Origin: Bacteroidota bacterium
GTDB lineage: Bacteria; Bacteroidota; Bacteroidia; Chitinophagales; Chitinophagaceae
Assembly (NCBI GenBank): GCA_023415275.1
Contig: JAEZLJ010000050.1
Coordinates: 1 to 30,379 of the forward strand
Direction of reading: 5' to 3'
Length of the DNA: 30,379 nucleotides
Shown: positions 22,304-30,379 of the stretch, piece after piece
Numbering within the stretch: position 1 is the first letter of the stretch
Layout of the letters: every line of letters begins with the position of its first letter
Translations under genes and position numbers: made by a program
Notes under the pieces: model-generated
What the model was told of the DNA's origin: nothing
Databases searched by the model: none
Seen by the model: the letters and a program-made list of their open reading frames with translations, nothing else

Positions 22304-23668
22304 CTAAAAATATAACCAGTAAGTGAGCAGGTTAGGGAATATACCCAGCAGTATGGTAATACCTGCGAGTACCGCCAGCGTATATTTAAAGCCAGTGGTA
22401 ATCCCCGATATAGTAGCATTACCCGCTTTGAAGTACATGGATTGTATCAGGCGGAAATAATAATACACACTCACTGCTGCCATCAACACCGCAAATATGG
22501 CCAGCGCCAGGCTTCCACCATCTATAGTGGCCTTAAGCATGTAAAACTTGGAAAGGAATCCGGCTGTTAACGGGATACCTGCCAGTGATAACAGGAATAT
22601 CACCAGTATGGCAGCCAGGAAGGGCTGTTGTTTGGCAAAGCCATTGAAACCTTCAAATGTATAGTCCTTCATGCGCACCAACACCGCAAAAATGCCAATG
22701 GTAGCCAGGGAATATGCGGCTGCATAAAGAATCAAACCTTCTTTAGCGTCATTACTTATCGAGTAAATGGCCAGCATCATAAATCCAGCCTGGGAAATGC
22801 TGGAGTAAGCCAGCATGCGCTTAACGCTTTGCTGGAACACGGCTGTGATATTGCCTATGAATAGCGTGACAGCAGCCACAATGCCTACCAATAATTTCCA
22901 TTCGGGGCGTATGCTGCCAAACTCTTCAGCAAACAATCGCATAAAGGCTATGAAACCTGCGGCCTTTACTACAGTGGCCATAAAGGATGTGATTACCGTA
23001 GGTGCACCATCATATACATCCGGCGTCCAGAAATGAAAAGGGGCGGCTGATACTTTAAATGACATGGCAAACAACAACAGCATCATACCTGTGATGAGCA
23101 GTACCGGAACTTTTTCAGCCACAGTAATGCCTGTTTGAAAGGTGCCTGTGGCACCATATATCAGGGCTATGCCCATCAGCATCAGGCCTGTGGAGAAGGA
23201 GCCCATCAGGAAGTATTTCAGTGATGCTTCATTGCTCTTGAGGTTTCGTTTGTCGCTGCCAGTTAGTATGTATAATGGAATGGACAGGATCTCGATACCA
23301 AGGAATAACATCAACAGGGATTTGAAGGAAGAAGAAACCACAATACCTGCCAATATGAAGAAGATCAGGGAAAAATAATCACTGTAATGATTACCTATCC
23401 TTTCCATATCTCTTGATGACAATAAAAAGTATGCAAAGGTGCATAGATTGGCCACCAGCGAAAATAACAGGGCAAAGCGGTCAAATTCCAGCATGCCCCT
23501 GGTATCGATATGGAAAAAGGTAATGCCTCTTAACTCGAGAATATTGGCTATAATAGTTGCGAGCAACAGAACATGTGCCAGTATCCTGACATTGCTCTTG
23601 TTGTTCAGCAGGAACGAGCTGAACATCATGATAACACCACTGACAGCCGAAAAGATTAATGCGTTCAT
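22304..23668 (-). CDS. nuoN: NADH-quinone oxidoreductase subunit N
   Basis: 454 residues, about 14 membrane helices, one of the three antiporter-like proton-pumping subunits of complex I. The key glutamate is in LFLGIEILSIPLYIL and the central lysine in FKVSAAPFHFWTPDVYDGAP, a family hallmark. It is the last nuo gene, separated by a single base from the nuoM stop codon. The inner-membrane complex transfers electrons from NADH to menaquinone, presumably, in this phylum. Confidence 0.96.
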   Translation of the reverse strand: MNALIFSAVSGVIMMFSSFLLNNKSNVRILAHVLLLATIIANILELRGITFFHIDTRGMLEFDRFALLFSLVANLCTFAYFLLSSRDMERIGNHYSDYFSLIFFILAGIVVSSSFKSLLMLFLGIEILSIPLYILTGSDKRNLKSNEASLKYFLMGSFSTGLMLMGIALIYGATGTFQTGITVAEKVPVLLITGMMLLLFAMSFKVSAAPFHFWTPDVYDGAPTVITSFMATVVKAAGFIAFMRLFAEEFGSIRPEWKLLVGIVAAVTLFIGNITAVFQQSVKRMLAYSSISQAGFMMLAIYSISNDAKEGLILYAAAYSLATIGIFAVLVRMKDYTFEGFNGFAKQQPFLAAILVIFLLSLAGIPLTAGFLSKFYMLKATIDGGSLALAIFAVLMAAVSVYYYFRLIQSMYFKAGNATISGITTGFKYTLAVLAGITILLGIFPNLLTYWLYF

Positions 23669-23669
23669 A

Positions 23670-25145
23670 TTATTTTACAAACAGGTGAGCAACATTTATT
23701 TTATTCAATAACAGGTCCACAAAACCATCCGTTACATTCAATAAGGGCTGCGGGTACACTCCAAAAACAATAACCATAATCACAATGATCCACAATGCCA
23801 TTTTCTCGTTTCCATAAATATCCCTTGTGCCTTCCGTGATACTGCTTGAAGGACCATATAATACTTTTTGTACCGCTGTGAGCGTATAGACTGCCGCTAG
23901 AATGATGCTCAGGATGGCCAATACTGTAAACAGGATATTGTAATGGGTAACCGTAGAGCTCCAGATACCGCTGAACATCATAAACTCTCCAACAAAGGCA
24001 TTCGTCAATGGCAGGGAGATATTGGCAAAGGCCAGGATAACAAATAAAGTGGCCAGTGCGGGTGCTTTTTGAGCTATACCCCCCAATTGTGAAAGCTTGC
24101 GTGTTCCGAATTGACGCTCGATCAGTTCTACGATGATCCAGAGACCCAGGATATTAATACCATGGTTGAACATCTGCATCATCACGCCCTGGTAACCTGT
24201 TTTGGTTTCTGCAAATAAAGTAGCAGCCATGAGGCCTATATGGGCAATGGAAGAATAAGCGATCAGGCGCTTAAAGTCGTCTTGCTGAATAGCAATAATA
24301 GATGCATAGATAATACCGATCACGGCCAGGCTCATAACCACATCTCCCCATGAATAAGCCGCTACCGGCACAATAGGCAGCACCCAGCGTATTACTCCAT
24401 ACACACCCATCTTCACCATGATACCGCTTAACACCATAGTGGCGGCTGTTGGCGATTGCTCGTAGGTGTCGGGCTGCCAGGTATGAAAAGGAAACACAGG
24501 CATCTTCACCGCAAAGGCCAGGAACAATAACCAGAACACCCAGTTCTGAGTGTCGTTGGACAATTTCAATGCATAAAATGATTGCAGTGAAAAGGATCGG
24601 TCAGGGGTTTGAAAATACAAGTACAACAATGCGGTCAGCATAACTACAGACGCTGTGAACGTATAAACGAAGAATTTAAATGTTACTGGTATCCTTCTTT
24701 CTCCACCCCAACCTGAGCAAAGGAAATACATGGGCACCAGGGCCAGCTCCCAAAAAAAGTAAAATAATAAAGCATCAGTGGCCAGAAATACCCCCATCAA
24801 CCCTGCCTGCGTCAGTAACATCAGGGCAAAGAAATTATTGGGCTTACTATAGTGCGACTTCCAGGTTGCAACCAGGATCAGTGGATAAGAAATGGCTGTG
24901 AGCAAGCACAGGATCTGTGATAATCCATCCAATTGCAAGGAAAATGAGCTTCCCAGGCTTCCCAGCCAGGGATAACTGAAATGCAGCTGTGCAGGTGTTT
25001 TAGCTATGGTGTTGCCAGCTATGGAAATCAATAGGGTAATAACAGATGTAAGCAGGGCCCAGGAGCGCACTGTCTTATCATTCTTTATAAAGAAAGACAG
25101 GAATCCGCCGATCAATGGAACTAAGAATAGTAATAAAACGATCAT
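23670..25145 (-). CDS. nuoM: NADH-quinone oxidoreductase subunit M
   Basis: 491 residues, an antiporter-like complex I subunit with about 14 helices. The conserved Glu lies in FFWELALVPMYFL and the proton-path Lys in FAVKMPVFPFHTWQPDTYEQSPT; a lysine/histidine-bearing segment SSIAHIGLMAA follows. The start ATG at 25145 gives the usual hydrophobic MIVLLLFLVPLIGGFLSFF. It lies 47 bp behind nuoL and abuts nuoN. Confidence 0.97.
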   Translation of the reverse strand: MIVLLLFLVPLIGGFLSFFIKNDKTVRSWALLTSVITLLISIAGNTIAKTPAQLHFSYPWLGSLGSSFSLQLDGLSQILCLLTAISYPLILVATWKSHYSKPNNFFALMLLTQAGLMGVFLATDALLFYFFWELALVPMYFLCSGWGGERRIPVTFKFFVYTFTASVVMLTALLYLYFQTPDRSFSLQSFYALKLSNDTQNWVFWLLFLAFAVKMPVFPFHTWQPDTYEQSPTAATMVLSGIMVKMGVYGVIRWVLPIVPVAAYSWGDVVMSLAVIGIIYASIIAIQQDDFKRLIAYSSIAHIGLMAATLFAETKTGYQGVMMQMFNHGINILGLWIIVELIERQFGTRKLSQLGGIAQKAPALATLFVILAFANISLPLTNAFVGEFMMFSGIWSSTVTHYNILFTVLAILSIILAAVYTLTAVQKVLYGPSSSITEGTRDIYGNEKMALWIIVIMVIVFGVYPQPLLNVTDGFVDLLLNKINVAHLFVK

Positions 25146-25192
25146 ATCAATTCAGAATATATTTCAGGGTGCAAAAGCACACTTCATTAATA

Positions 25193-27067
25193 TTATTTTC
25201 TCAGGAAGAACTGCAATACGAAGAACATCAGCATGCTGATGACCATCAATAATATATAGCTGCCCACCTGCCCGCTTTGCAACCACCTCATTTGCCTGCC
25301 TCCATAGTTTACCAATCTGCCTACACCATTTACCAGGGCATCAATACCACTTTTCTCAAAATATTTATTGGCAAACACTCCCAGTTTATTCACCGGCCGA
25401 ACTACCACGTTATCATACAATTCATCCACATACCATTTGTTCTCAAGCAGTTTACCAAACGCGGATGGTTGTTCCTGCCTGTAAGTTCTATAGCGCATCC
25501 AGGCGATGATTATGGCTACAATGGCAATAACTGTGGTAAGCGCCATCAGCAGTATCTCTGTAGAATGACTCACACCATGTTCTGCAACCGGGCGGATGAC
25601 AGGGGAAAGATATTCTGCCAGCTTTTCTCCTCCATGCATAAACACTTCGGGTACGCCAATGAAACCACCAATTATGGATAATATTGCCAGCACGATCAAA
25701 GGAATGGTCATAGCCGCAGGGCTTTCATGGATATGATGCCTTTGTTCTTCTGTACCACGGAAGCTGCCACCAAAAGTGACAAACAATAAGCGGAACATAT
25801 AAAAAGCAGTCAGGGCAGCTGTCAGCACACCTATTACATAAAGGAATTTATCATGGACAAATGCCCTAAGGAGAATAGCATCTTTAGAGAAGAAACCTGA
25901 TAATGGCGGAATACCGGCAATAGCCAGGCATCCTATCAGGAAGGTAATATAGGTAATTGGCAATTTAGACCTCAGTCCACCCATGAAACGGATATCCTGT
26001 TGTCCACTTACAGCATGAATGACCGAGCCGGAACCCAGGAATAAAAGGGCTTTAAAGAAGGCATGTGTCATCACATGAAACACGGCGGCCACATAGGATC
26101 CGGTTCCCAATGCCAGGAACATATACCCCAATTGACTGACCGTAGAATAAGCCAGTACTTTTTTAATATCATTCTGCCTGGTGGCAATGGTAGCTGCCAG
26201 CAAAGCAGTGGCTGCACCTATGATGGCGATGACTGTATTGGTGGCAGGAGCGGCAATATAAAGCACATTGCTCCTGGCGATCATGTAGATGCCGGCAGTT
26301 ACCATGGTAGCAGCATGGATCAGGGCAGATACCGGTGTCGGACCTGCCATCGCATCTGGTAACCAGGTGTATAATGGTATTTGTGCACTTTTACCAGTAG
26401 CGCCCACAAACAGTAACATGGTAATGCCTATCAGGTCGGTAGTGGATAGCTTTCCTACACTGGCAAAAACATCAGTATAGTTTACAGATCCTATTTTAGC
26501 AATGATCCAGAACAAGGCCAACAGGAAACCCATGTCTCCAATGCGGTTCATTACGAAAGCCTTTTTAGCGGCTTTGGTAAAGTCAATGTTTTTAAACCAG
26601 TAGCCAATAAGCAGGTAAGAACACAAGCCCACACCTTCCCAACCAATGAACATGATCACATAGTTGGAGCCTAAAACCAGCAGCAACATGGAAAATACAA
26701 ACAGGTTCAGGTAAGAGAAGTAGCGGCCAAAATGATCACTTTTCTCATCATGCATATAGGCAGTTGAATACAAGTGAATCAAAAAGCCTACCCCCGTAAT
26801 AATAAGCAGGAACAAAGTGGAAAGCTGGTCAACCTGGAAAGCAAAGGGAACTTTCAGGCTGCCTGCAGTAAAGAAATTAAAATAATGAAGTGGTGTGGCG
26901 GAATACACTTTGTTGACGAATACCAACACCGATATGATAAAGGAACAAAGTACTGTTCCGCAACCTATGATGCTTACAATTCCTTTGGACAAATATTTTC
27001 TTCCCAATCCATTGATCAAAAACCCAATAAATGGCAGAAGAGGGATCCAGAATATTAAATTCTTCAT
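25193..27067 (-). CDS. nuoL: NADH-quinone oxidoreductase subunit L
   Basis: 624 residues from the ATG at 27067. A TTG-initiated 13-residue extension to 27106 is not expected for the family. It is the distal proton-pumping subunit with the long lateral helix near the C-terminus. Signature segments: GWEGVGLCSYLLIGYW (Glu of the E/K pair), GATGKSAQIPLYTWLPDAMAGPTPVSALIHAAT (Lys) and SQLGYMFLALG. The hydrophilic stretch near 545-600 (KWYVDELYD) is the usual C-terminal piece ahead of the last helix. It sits between nuoK and nuoM. Confidence 0.97.
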   Translation of the reverse strand: MKNLIFWIPLLPFIGFLINGLGRKYLSKGIVSIIGCGTVLCSFIISVLVFVNKVYSATPLHYFNFFTAGSLKVPFAFQVDQLSTLFLLIITGVGFLIHLYSTAYMHDEKSDHFGRYFSYLNLFVFSMLLLVLGSNYVIMFIGWEGVGLCSYLLIGYWFKNIDFTKAAKKAFVMNRIGDMGFLLALFWIIAKIGSVNYTDVFASVGKLSTTDLIGITMLLFVGATGKSAQIPLYTWLPDAMAGPTPVSALIHAATMVTAGIYMIARSNVLYIAAPATNTVIAIIGAATALLAATIATRQNDIKKVLAYSTVSQLGYMFLALGTGSYVAAVFHVMTHAFFKALLFLGSGSVIHAVSGQQDIRFMGGLRSKLPITYITFLIGCLAIAGIPPLSGFFSKDAILLRAFVHDKFLYVIGVLTAALTAFYMFRLLFVTFGGSFRGTEEQRHHIHESPAAMTIPLIVLAILSIIGGFIGVPEVFMHGGEKLAEYLSPVIRPVAEHGVSHSTEILLMALTTVIAIVAIIIAWMRYRTYRQEQPSAFGKLLENKWYVDELYDNVVVRPVNKLGVFANKYFEKSGIDALVNGVGRLVNYGGRQMRWLQSGQVGSYILLMVISMLMFFVLQFFLRK

Positions 27068-27133
27068 ATTTAATCTACAAGTTCCTTTATTACCTGCCAC
27101 ACACAACAGCAGCAGGTTAGTAAAGAAGCTTTA

Positions 27134-27463
27134 TTAATGTTTTAACCTGTTCAAAAAGTTCACATCCACTGAATGGGTATTGCGGAATAGCATAACAATA
27201 ATCGACAAGCCCACCGCTACTTCCGCAGCCGCCACTACCATTATAAAAAACACGAATAACTGGCCGTCACTACCTGCATTAGCCACTTTGGAGGCGTTGG
27301 CCAAATAATGCATTTTGGAAAAAGCCACCAATAATAAATTCACAGCATTCAGCATCAGTTCTATGCACATGAAAATGATAATGGCATTCCGGCGCGTCAG
27401 CACTCCAATAATACCTATCACAAACAAAGCGATAGAAAGAAAGATATAATAGTTAATAGGCAT
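27134..27463 (-). CDS. nuoK: NADH-quinone oxidoreductase subunit K
   Basis: 109 residues with three membrane helices. The two membrane glutamates needed for proton transfer are present in IFMCIELMLNAVNL (about E36) and VVAAAEVAVGLSI (about E78). The length is typical (100-110). It lies 66 bp upstream of nuoL and 68 bp behind nuoJ. Confidence 0.96.
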   Translation of the reverse strand: MPINYYIFLSIALFVIGIIGVLTRRNAIIIFMCIELMLNAVNLLLVAFSKMHYLANASKVANAGSDGQLFVFFIMVVAAAEVAVGLSIIVMLFRNTHSVDVNFLNRLKH

Positions 27464-27531
27464 AATATAAATTAATGACCTGGCTTTGTAGTATCATAAG
27501 CTACTATCCCGGATCAATTACGTTTTTGCAA

Positions 27532-28086
27532 TTACTTCATTTCCATTTCCATCTCTTCTACTCTCCTGATCTCGTTTTCCACCGGGCTCTTTGATTCCTT
27601 CTTACCCAAAACCACCGCACCCACCATAGCACTCAGGAAAAGAATCGAACTGATTTCGAAAGGAACTACATAGTCTTTGAACAATACCTTACCCAGGTTT
27701 TGTATCAGGCCAATATCACCTGTTACCAGCTGGGTCATGTTTTTTTCAGTATGACGCAAGCCTGCTACCAGCACCAGTAATAAACATCCCCCCGCTAAAG
27801 CGCCAGCCAACTTCAGCCATTTGCTTTTTTGGGGTTCTGTCTCCTTATTGAGGTTCATTAACATGATCACGAACAGGAATAAAACCATGATGGCCCCTGC
27901 ATACACAATAATATTCACCACAGCCAGGAACTGGGCATTCAATAAAATATAATGTCCGGAAATAGTAAAGAAGGTCACGATCAGCCACAGCACACTGTAC
28001 ACAGGATTCTTGCTGACCACCATCATCAATGCACTGAAAATGGCTGTTATTGCCAGTATCCAGAAAAGTATTTGAGTAATTCCCAT
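27532..28086 (-). CDS. nuoJ: NADH-quinone oxidoreductase subunit J
   Basis: 184 residues with five membrane helices. FFTISGHYILLNAQFLAVVNIIVYAGAIMVLFLFVIMLMNL is the family core, including the helix with the pi-bulge. The C-terminal tail is polar and acidic (ENEIRRVEEMEMEMK). It lies 14 bp behind nuoI. Confidence 0.95.
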   Translation of the reverse strand: MGITQILFWILAITAIFSALMMVVSKNPVYSVLWLIVTFFTISGHYILLNAQFLAVVNIIVYAGAIMVLFLFVIMLMNLNKETEPQKSKWLKLAGALAGGCLLLVLVAGLRHTEKNMTQLVTGDIGLIQNLGKVLFKDYVVPFEISSILFLSAMVGAVVLGKKESKSPVENEIRRVEEMEMEMK

Positions 28087-28100
28087 TGCGCAGTCTTCAA

Positions 28101-28649
28101 TTATTTAATGTTTTTACCGATGTCTCCCTTTGCTTTCGCATATCCCTCAGGATCTTTCGTAGGGTCAGGTATCAATAGGTCGTCTTTGCTGTAAATGAAT
28201 CCTTTGCGGCCATAATTGGCAGGTGCAAAGGTTTGAGACAGGTAAATAGCATCCTTAGGACAGGCTTCCTCACAGAGACCGCAGAATATGCATCGCAGCA
28301 TATTGATCTCGTACTTGGCGGCATATTTCTCTTCCTTGTACAGGTGCTCCTCACCAGGCTGGCGTTCGGCCGCTTCCATGGTGATAGCTTCGGCAGGACA
28401 GGCCAGGGCGCAAAGCCCACAGGCAGTGCACTTTTCTCTTCCTTCCTCATCCCTGTTTAAAATATGAAGGCCCCTGAACACCGTAGAAAATGGTCTTTGC
28501 TCTTCAGGGTAATTGATAGTAGGTCTTTTCTTGAACAGGTGACTGAACGTAATACCCATACCCTTAAATATAGAAGGGAGGTACAGCTTTTCCCATATTG
28601 TCATGGGCTTTCGCTCAACCTGTTGTTTTCTGTTCGTTAGTGCTTGCAT
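28101..28649 (-). CDS. nuoI: NADH-quinone oxidoreductase subunit I (2x4Fe-4S)
   Basis: 182 residues with two ferredoxin-type motifs: C74-C77-C80-C84P (CTACGLCALACP) and C120-C123-C126-C130P (CIFCGLCEEACP). These ligate clusters N6a and N6b, which pass electrons towards N2. The ATG at 28649 is used; an internal ATG at 28604 (MTIWEKLYLPS) is a possible alternative. It lies 68 bp behind nuoH and 14 bp ahead of nuoJ. Confidence 0.96.
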   Translation of the reverse strand: MQALTNRKQQVERKPMTIWEKLYLPSIFKGMGITFSHLFKKRPTINYPEEQRPFSTVFRGLHILNRDEEGREKCTACGLCALACPAEAITMEAAERQPGEEHLYKEEKYAAKYEINMLRCIFCGLCEEACPKDAIYLSQTFAPANYGRKGFIYSKDDLLIPDPTKDPEGYAKAKGDIGKNIK

Positions 28650-28717
28650 CTTCTATCCTCATTCTTCTTTAACGGTCGCAAAATTAGCCGTTTTGATTCA
28701 GCTAACTCTAAAACCAA

Positions 28718-29764
28718 TTATTTATATAGTAGCAGTATTACCACTGCTGTTATCAGCATATTTACCAGGGCCAAAGGCAATAAACCCTTCCAGCCCAGGT
28801 TCATTAACTGGTCGTAACGGAAACGTGGAATGGTCCACCGGATCCACATGAACAGGAAAATAAACAGGGCCGCTTTGGTCATCAATACCAAAAAGCCTAT
28901 CAGCCCTACCCACCAATGGTTACCCCAGGCCGCTTCATTCACAAATGGAATATCATAACCTCCAAAGAATAAAGTGGACATCACCACGGCGGAAATGAAC
29001 ATGTTGATGTATTCTGCAAAAAGATAAAAACCCAGCTTCATAGAGGAATACTCCTGGTGATAGCCAAAGTTTAATTCATTCTCTGCTTCCGGCAGGTCAA
29101 AGGGTGTACGGTTACATTCTGCCAGGGCACAAATAAAGAATATTAGAAATCCTAAAGGCTGGTAGATCACATTCCATCCATGAGCGATCTGGTGATTGAC
29201 AATGCTGCTCATTCTCAAATCACCCACTACCATCAGCACTGCAAGCAGCGATAATCCCATGGCCAGTTCATAAGAGATCATCTGGGAGGCACCGCGTATG
29301 GCCGCGAGCAATGAAAACTTATTGTTGGATGCCCAGCCACCGATCATGATTCCATACACACCCAGGCTTACTACCCCGAAAATGTAAAGAATACCGATGT
29401 TGATGTCGGATATCTGTAAGGGCACCTGCCTGCCAGCCACATCTATGGTAGATCCCCAGGGAATGACCGCGGAGGTCATACACGCTGTGATCATGGCCAG
29501 CATTGGACCCAGCACAAACAGGAATTTGGAAGAAGTGAGCGGAATGATCTCTTCTTTCATGAATAGCTTTAATCCATCAGCCATGGGTTGCAGCAATCCA
29601 AAAGGCCCGGCCCTGTTAGGACCCCGCCTGTCCTGTAAAAAGGCTGCGATCTTGCGTTCTGCATAAGTACTGTACATGGCAACGATCAGGGCTGTTGTAA
29701 CGATCACCGCTACCAATATCAGCTTTTCGAAAAATATCCACCAGTCAATTTGCAATAAATACAT
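28718..29764 (-). CDS. nuoH: NADH-quinone oxidoreductase subunit H
   Basis: 348 residues, eight membrane helices, part of the quinone-binding cavity. Hallmarks are YAERKIAAFLQDRRGPNRAGP (about 31-51), the acidic loop ECNRTPFDLPEAENEL (about 212-227) and FFGGY. It lies 103 bp behind the nuoG stop codon. No sign of truncation. Confidence 0.97.
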   Translation of the reverse strand: MYLLQIDWWIFFEKLILVAVIVTTALIVAMYSTYAERKIAAFLQDRRGPNRAGPFGLLQPMADGLKLFMKEEIIPLTSSKFLFVLGPMLAMITACMTSAVIPWGSTIDVAGRQVPLQISDINIGILYIFGVVSLGVYGIMIGGWASNNKFSLLAAIRGASQMISYELAMGLSLLAVLMVVGDLRMSSIVNHQIAHGWNVIYQPLGFLIFFICALAECNRTPFDLPEAENELNFGYHQEYSSMKLGFYLFAEYINMFISAVVMSTLFFGGYDIPFVNEAAWGNHWWVGLIGFLVLMTKAALFIFLFMWIRWTIPRFRYDQLMNLGWKGLLPLALVNMLITAVVILLLYK

Positions 29765-29867
29765 GTTGTTCGCTTCCGGTTCCAGCAGCAGTAGCCTGCC
29801 GCTATTACCTTTTTATGTTAGTTCAAATTTATCTACGTTCTGCCATCACCCCCTTGGCCCTATTGCC

Positions 29868-30379
29868 TTAAGGCGTGTCAGGATTTGTCGAATCTGTTCC
29901 TGCCATATTCCTTCCCTTTCCTTCCTTCACATCCGTAGGATTGGTTCCCACGGAAAGCGGCTCGCCATTAAATGTCTTTCCTGTAGCAGGGCCAGGGATC
30001 ACATTCAGATCCACCTTATTCACATTGCTTACAGAATGAATATCCATCAACAGCTTTGGCTTGCGCTGCATTAACTCCTCAAAAGTCTCTGCCGGCTTTT
30101 GTATGCCGGTGTAGTGTCCCTGGGAGATCACGGAATGCCTGTTTACTTTAGTTGGTCCTTCTATCACCCAATCACTCACCATCTTCTTTTCAAAGCGGCA
30201 TTCGTTACAGATCCAATCTTCCACCTCACCCCATTGGTCTTTGCGGCCGGTCACTCTTAATACATCGTCGCCGCGCATCCACAAACGCACCTTGCCTTTG
30301 CAGGTAGGGCAATCACGATGGGCATCAACAGGCTTGGTAAACCATACCCTGTTCTTAAAGCGGAAGGTACGGTCAGTCA
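29868..30379 (-). CDS. nuoG: NADH-quinone oxidoreductase subunit G, C-terminal part (5' end outside window)
   Basis: The frame is open to the right edge; about 170 C-terminal residues are visible. The visible start reads TDRTFRFKNRVWFTKPVDAH, then two CxxC pairs (CPTC and CNEC, about 25 residues apart) with GRKDQWGEVEDWICNECRFEKK between and after. They are a plausible site for an iron-sulfur or zinc centre. It then ends soon after with a Gly/Pro/Asn-rich tail, lacking the large molybdopterin-type domain of E. coli NuoG. This short form is typical of Bacteroidota. The gene precedes nuoH, as expected. Confidence 0.88.
   Translation of the reverse strand, partial: TDRTFRFKNRVWFTKPVDAHRDCPTCKGKVRLWMRGDDVLRVTGRKDQWGEVEDWICNECRFEKKMVSDWVIEGPTKVNRHSVISQGHYTGIQKPAETFEELMQRKPKLLMDIHSVSNVNKVDLNVIPGPATGKTFNGEPLSVGTNPTDVKEGKGRNMAGTDSTNPDTP

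Overview
The window comes from a member of the Bacteroidota, most likely Chitinophagaceae or a close relative. This rests on a C-terminal type IX secretion sorting domain, promoter elements of the TAnnTTTG type, weak Shine-Dalgarno sites, a bacterial sphingolipid cassette, a TonB/ExbB/ExbD/ExbD cluster, and a nuo operon whose NuoG C-terminus is short. The genus assignment is inference. No rRNA, tRNA, CRISPR array or intact insertion sequence was seen.

Layout. Positions 1-1396 hold the 3' end of a secreted CBM6-PKD-CBM6 protein with an internal near-identical duplication. A small lipoprotein gene follows, then a bidirectional terminator. From 10326 leftwards lies the most interesting block. 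It holds an Rrf2-family iron-sulfur-type regulator (10326-10793, +), a divergent ceramide cassette (serine palmitoyltransferase, a GNAT-like acyltransferase and an NAD-dependent reductase, 9985 down to 6612), and a quinol-NO-reductase-like membrane protein at 4165-6498. That protein carries substitutions at active-site and quinol-site positions associated with NO dismutase (Nod). Behind it, apparently in one transcript, are a DGC-motif zinc-binding-type protein, a U32-family protein and a single-cluster ferredoxin. A 28-bp sequence upstream of the nod-like gene recurs upstream of the Rrf2 gene (22 of 28 bases), and a shorter relative overlaps the serine palmitoyltransferase promoter. This suggests one NO- or redox-responsive regulon covering the block.

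Positions 10816-13349 contain a GH53 galactanase lipoprotein gene and a repeat-rich patch around an orphan gene of a Bacteroidota-only type. Small accessory genes follow: a 2TM-domain protein, an SdiA-regulated-like beta-propeller lipoprotein and a luciferase-like flavin monooxygenase. mnmE comes next, facing the monooxygenase gene.

From 17653 to the right edge everything is on the minus strand. A TonB energy-transduction operon (exbB-exbD-exbD-tonB) ends in a clear terminator. Behind another AT-rich terminator lie a MacB-type permease gene and the distal part of the complex I operon (nuoG, cut by the window edge, then nuoH, I, J, K, L, M, N). Complex I feeds the quinone pool. The Nod-like protein has lost two of the residues that qNor uses for quinol, so it may no longer draw on that pool.
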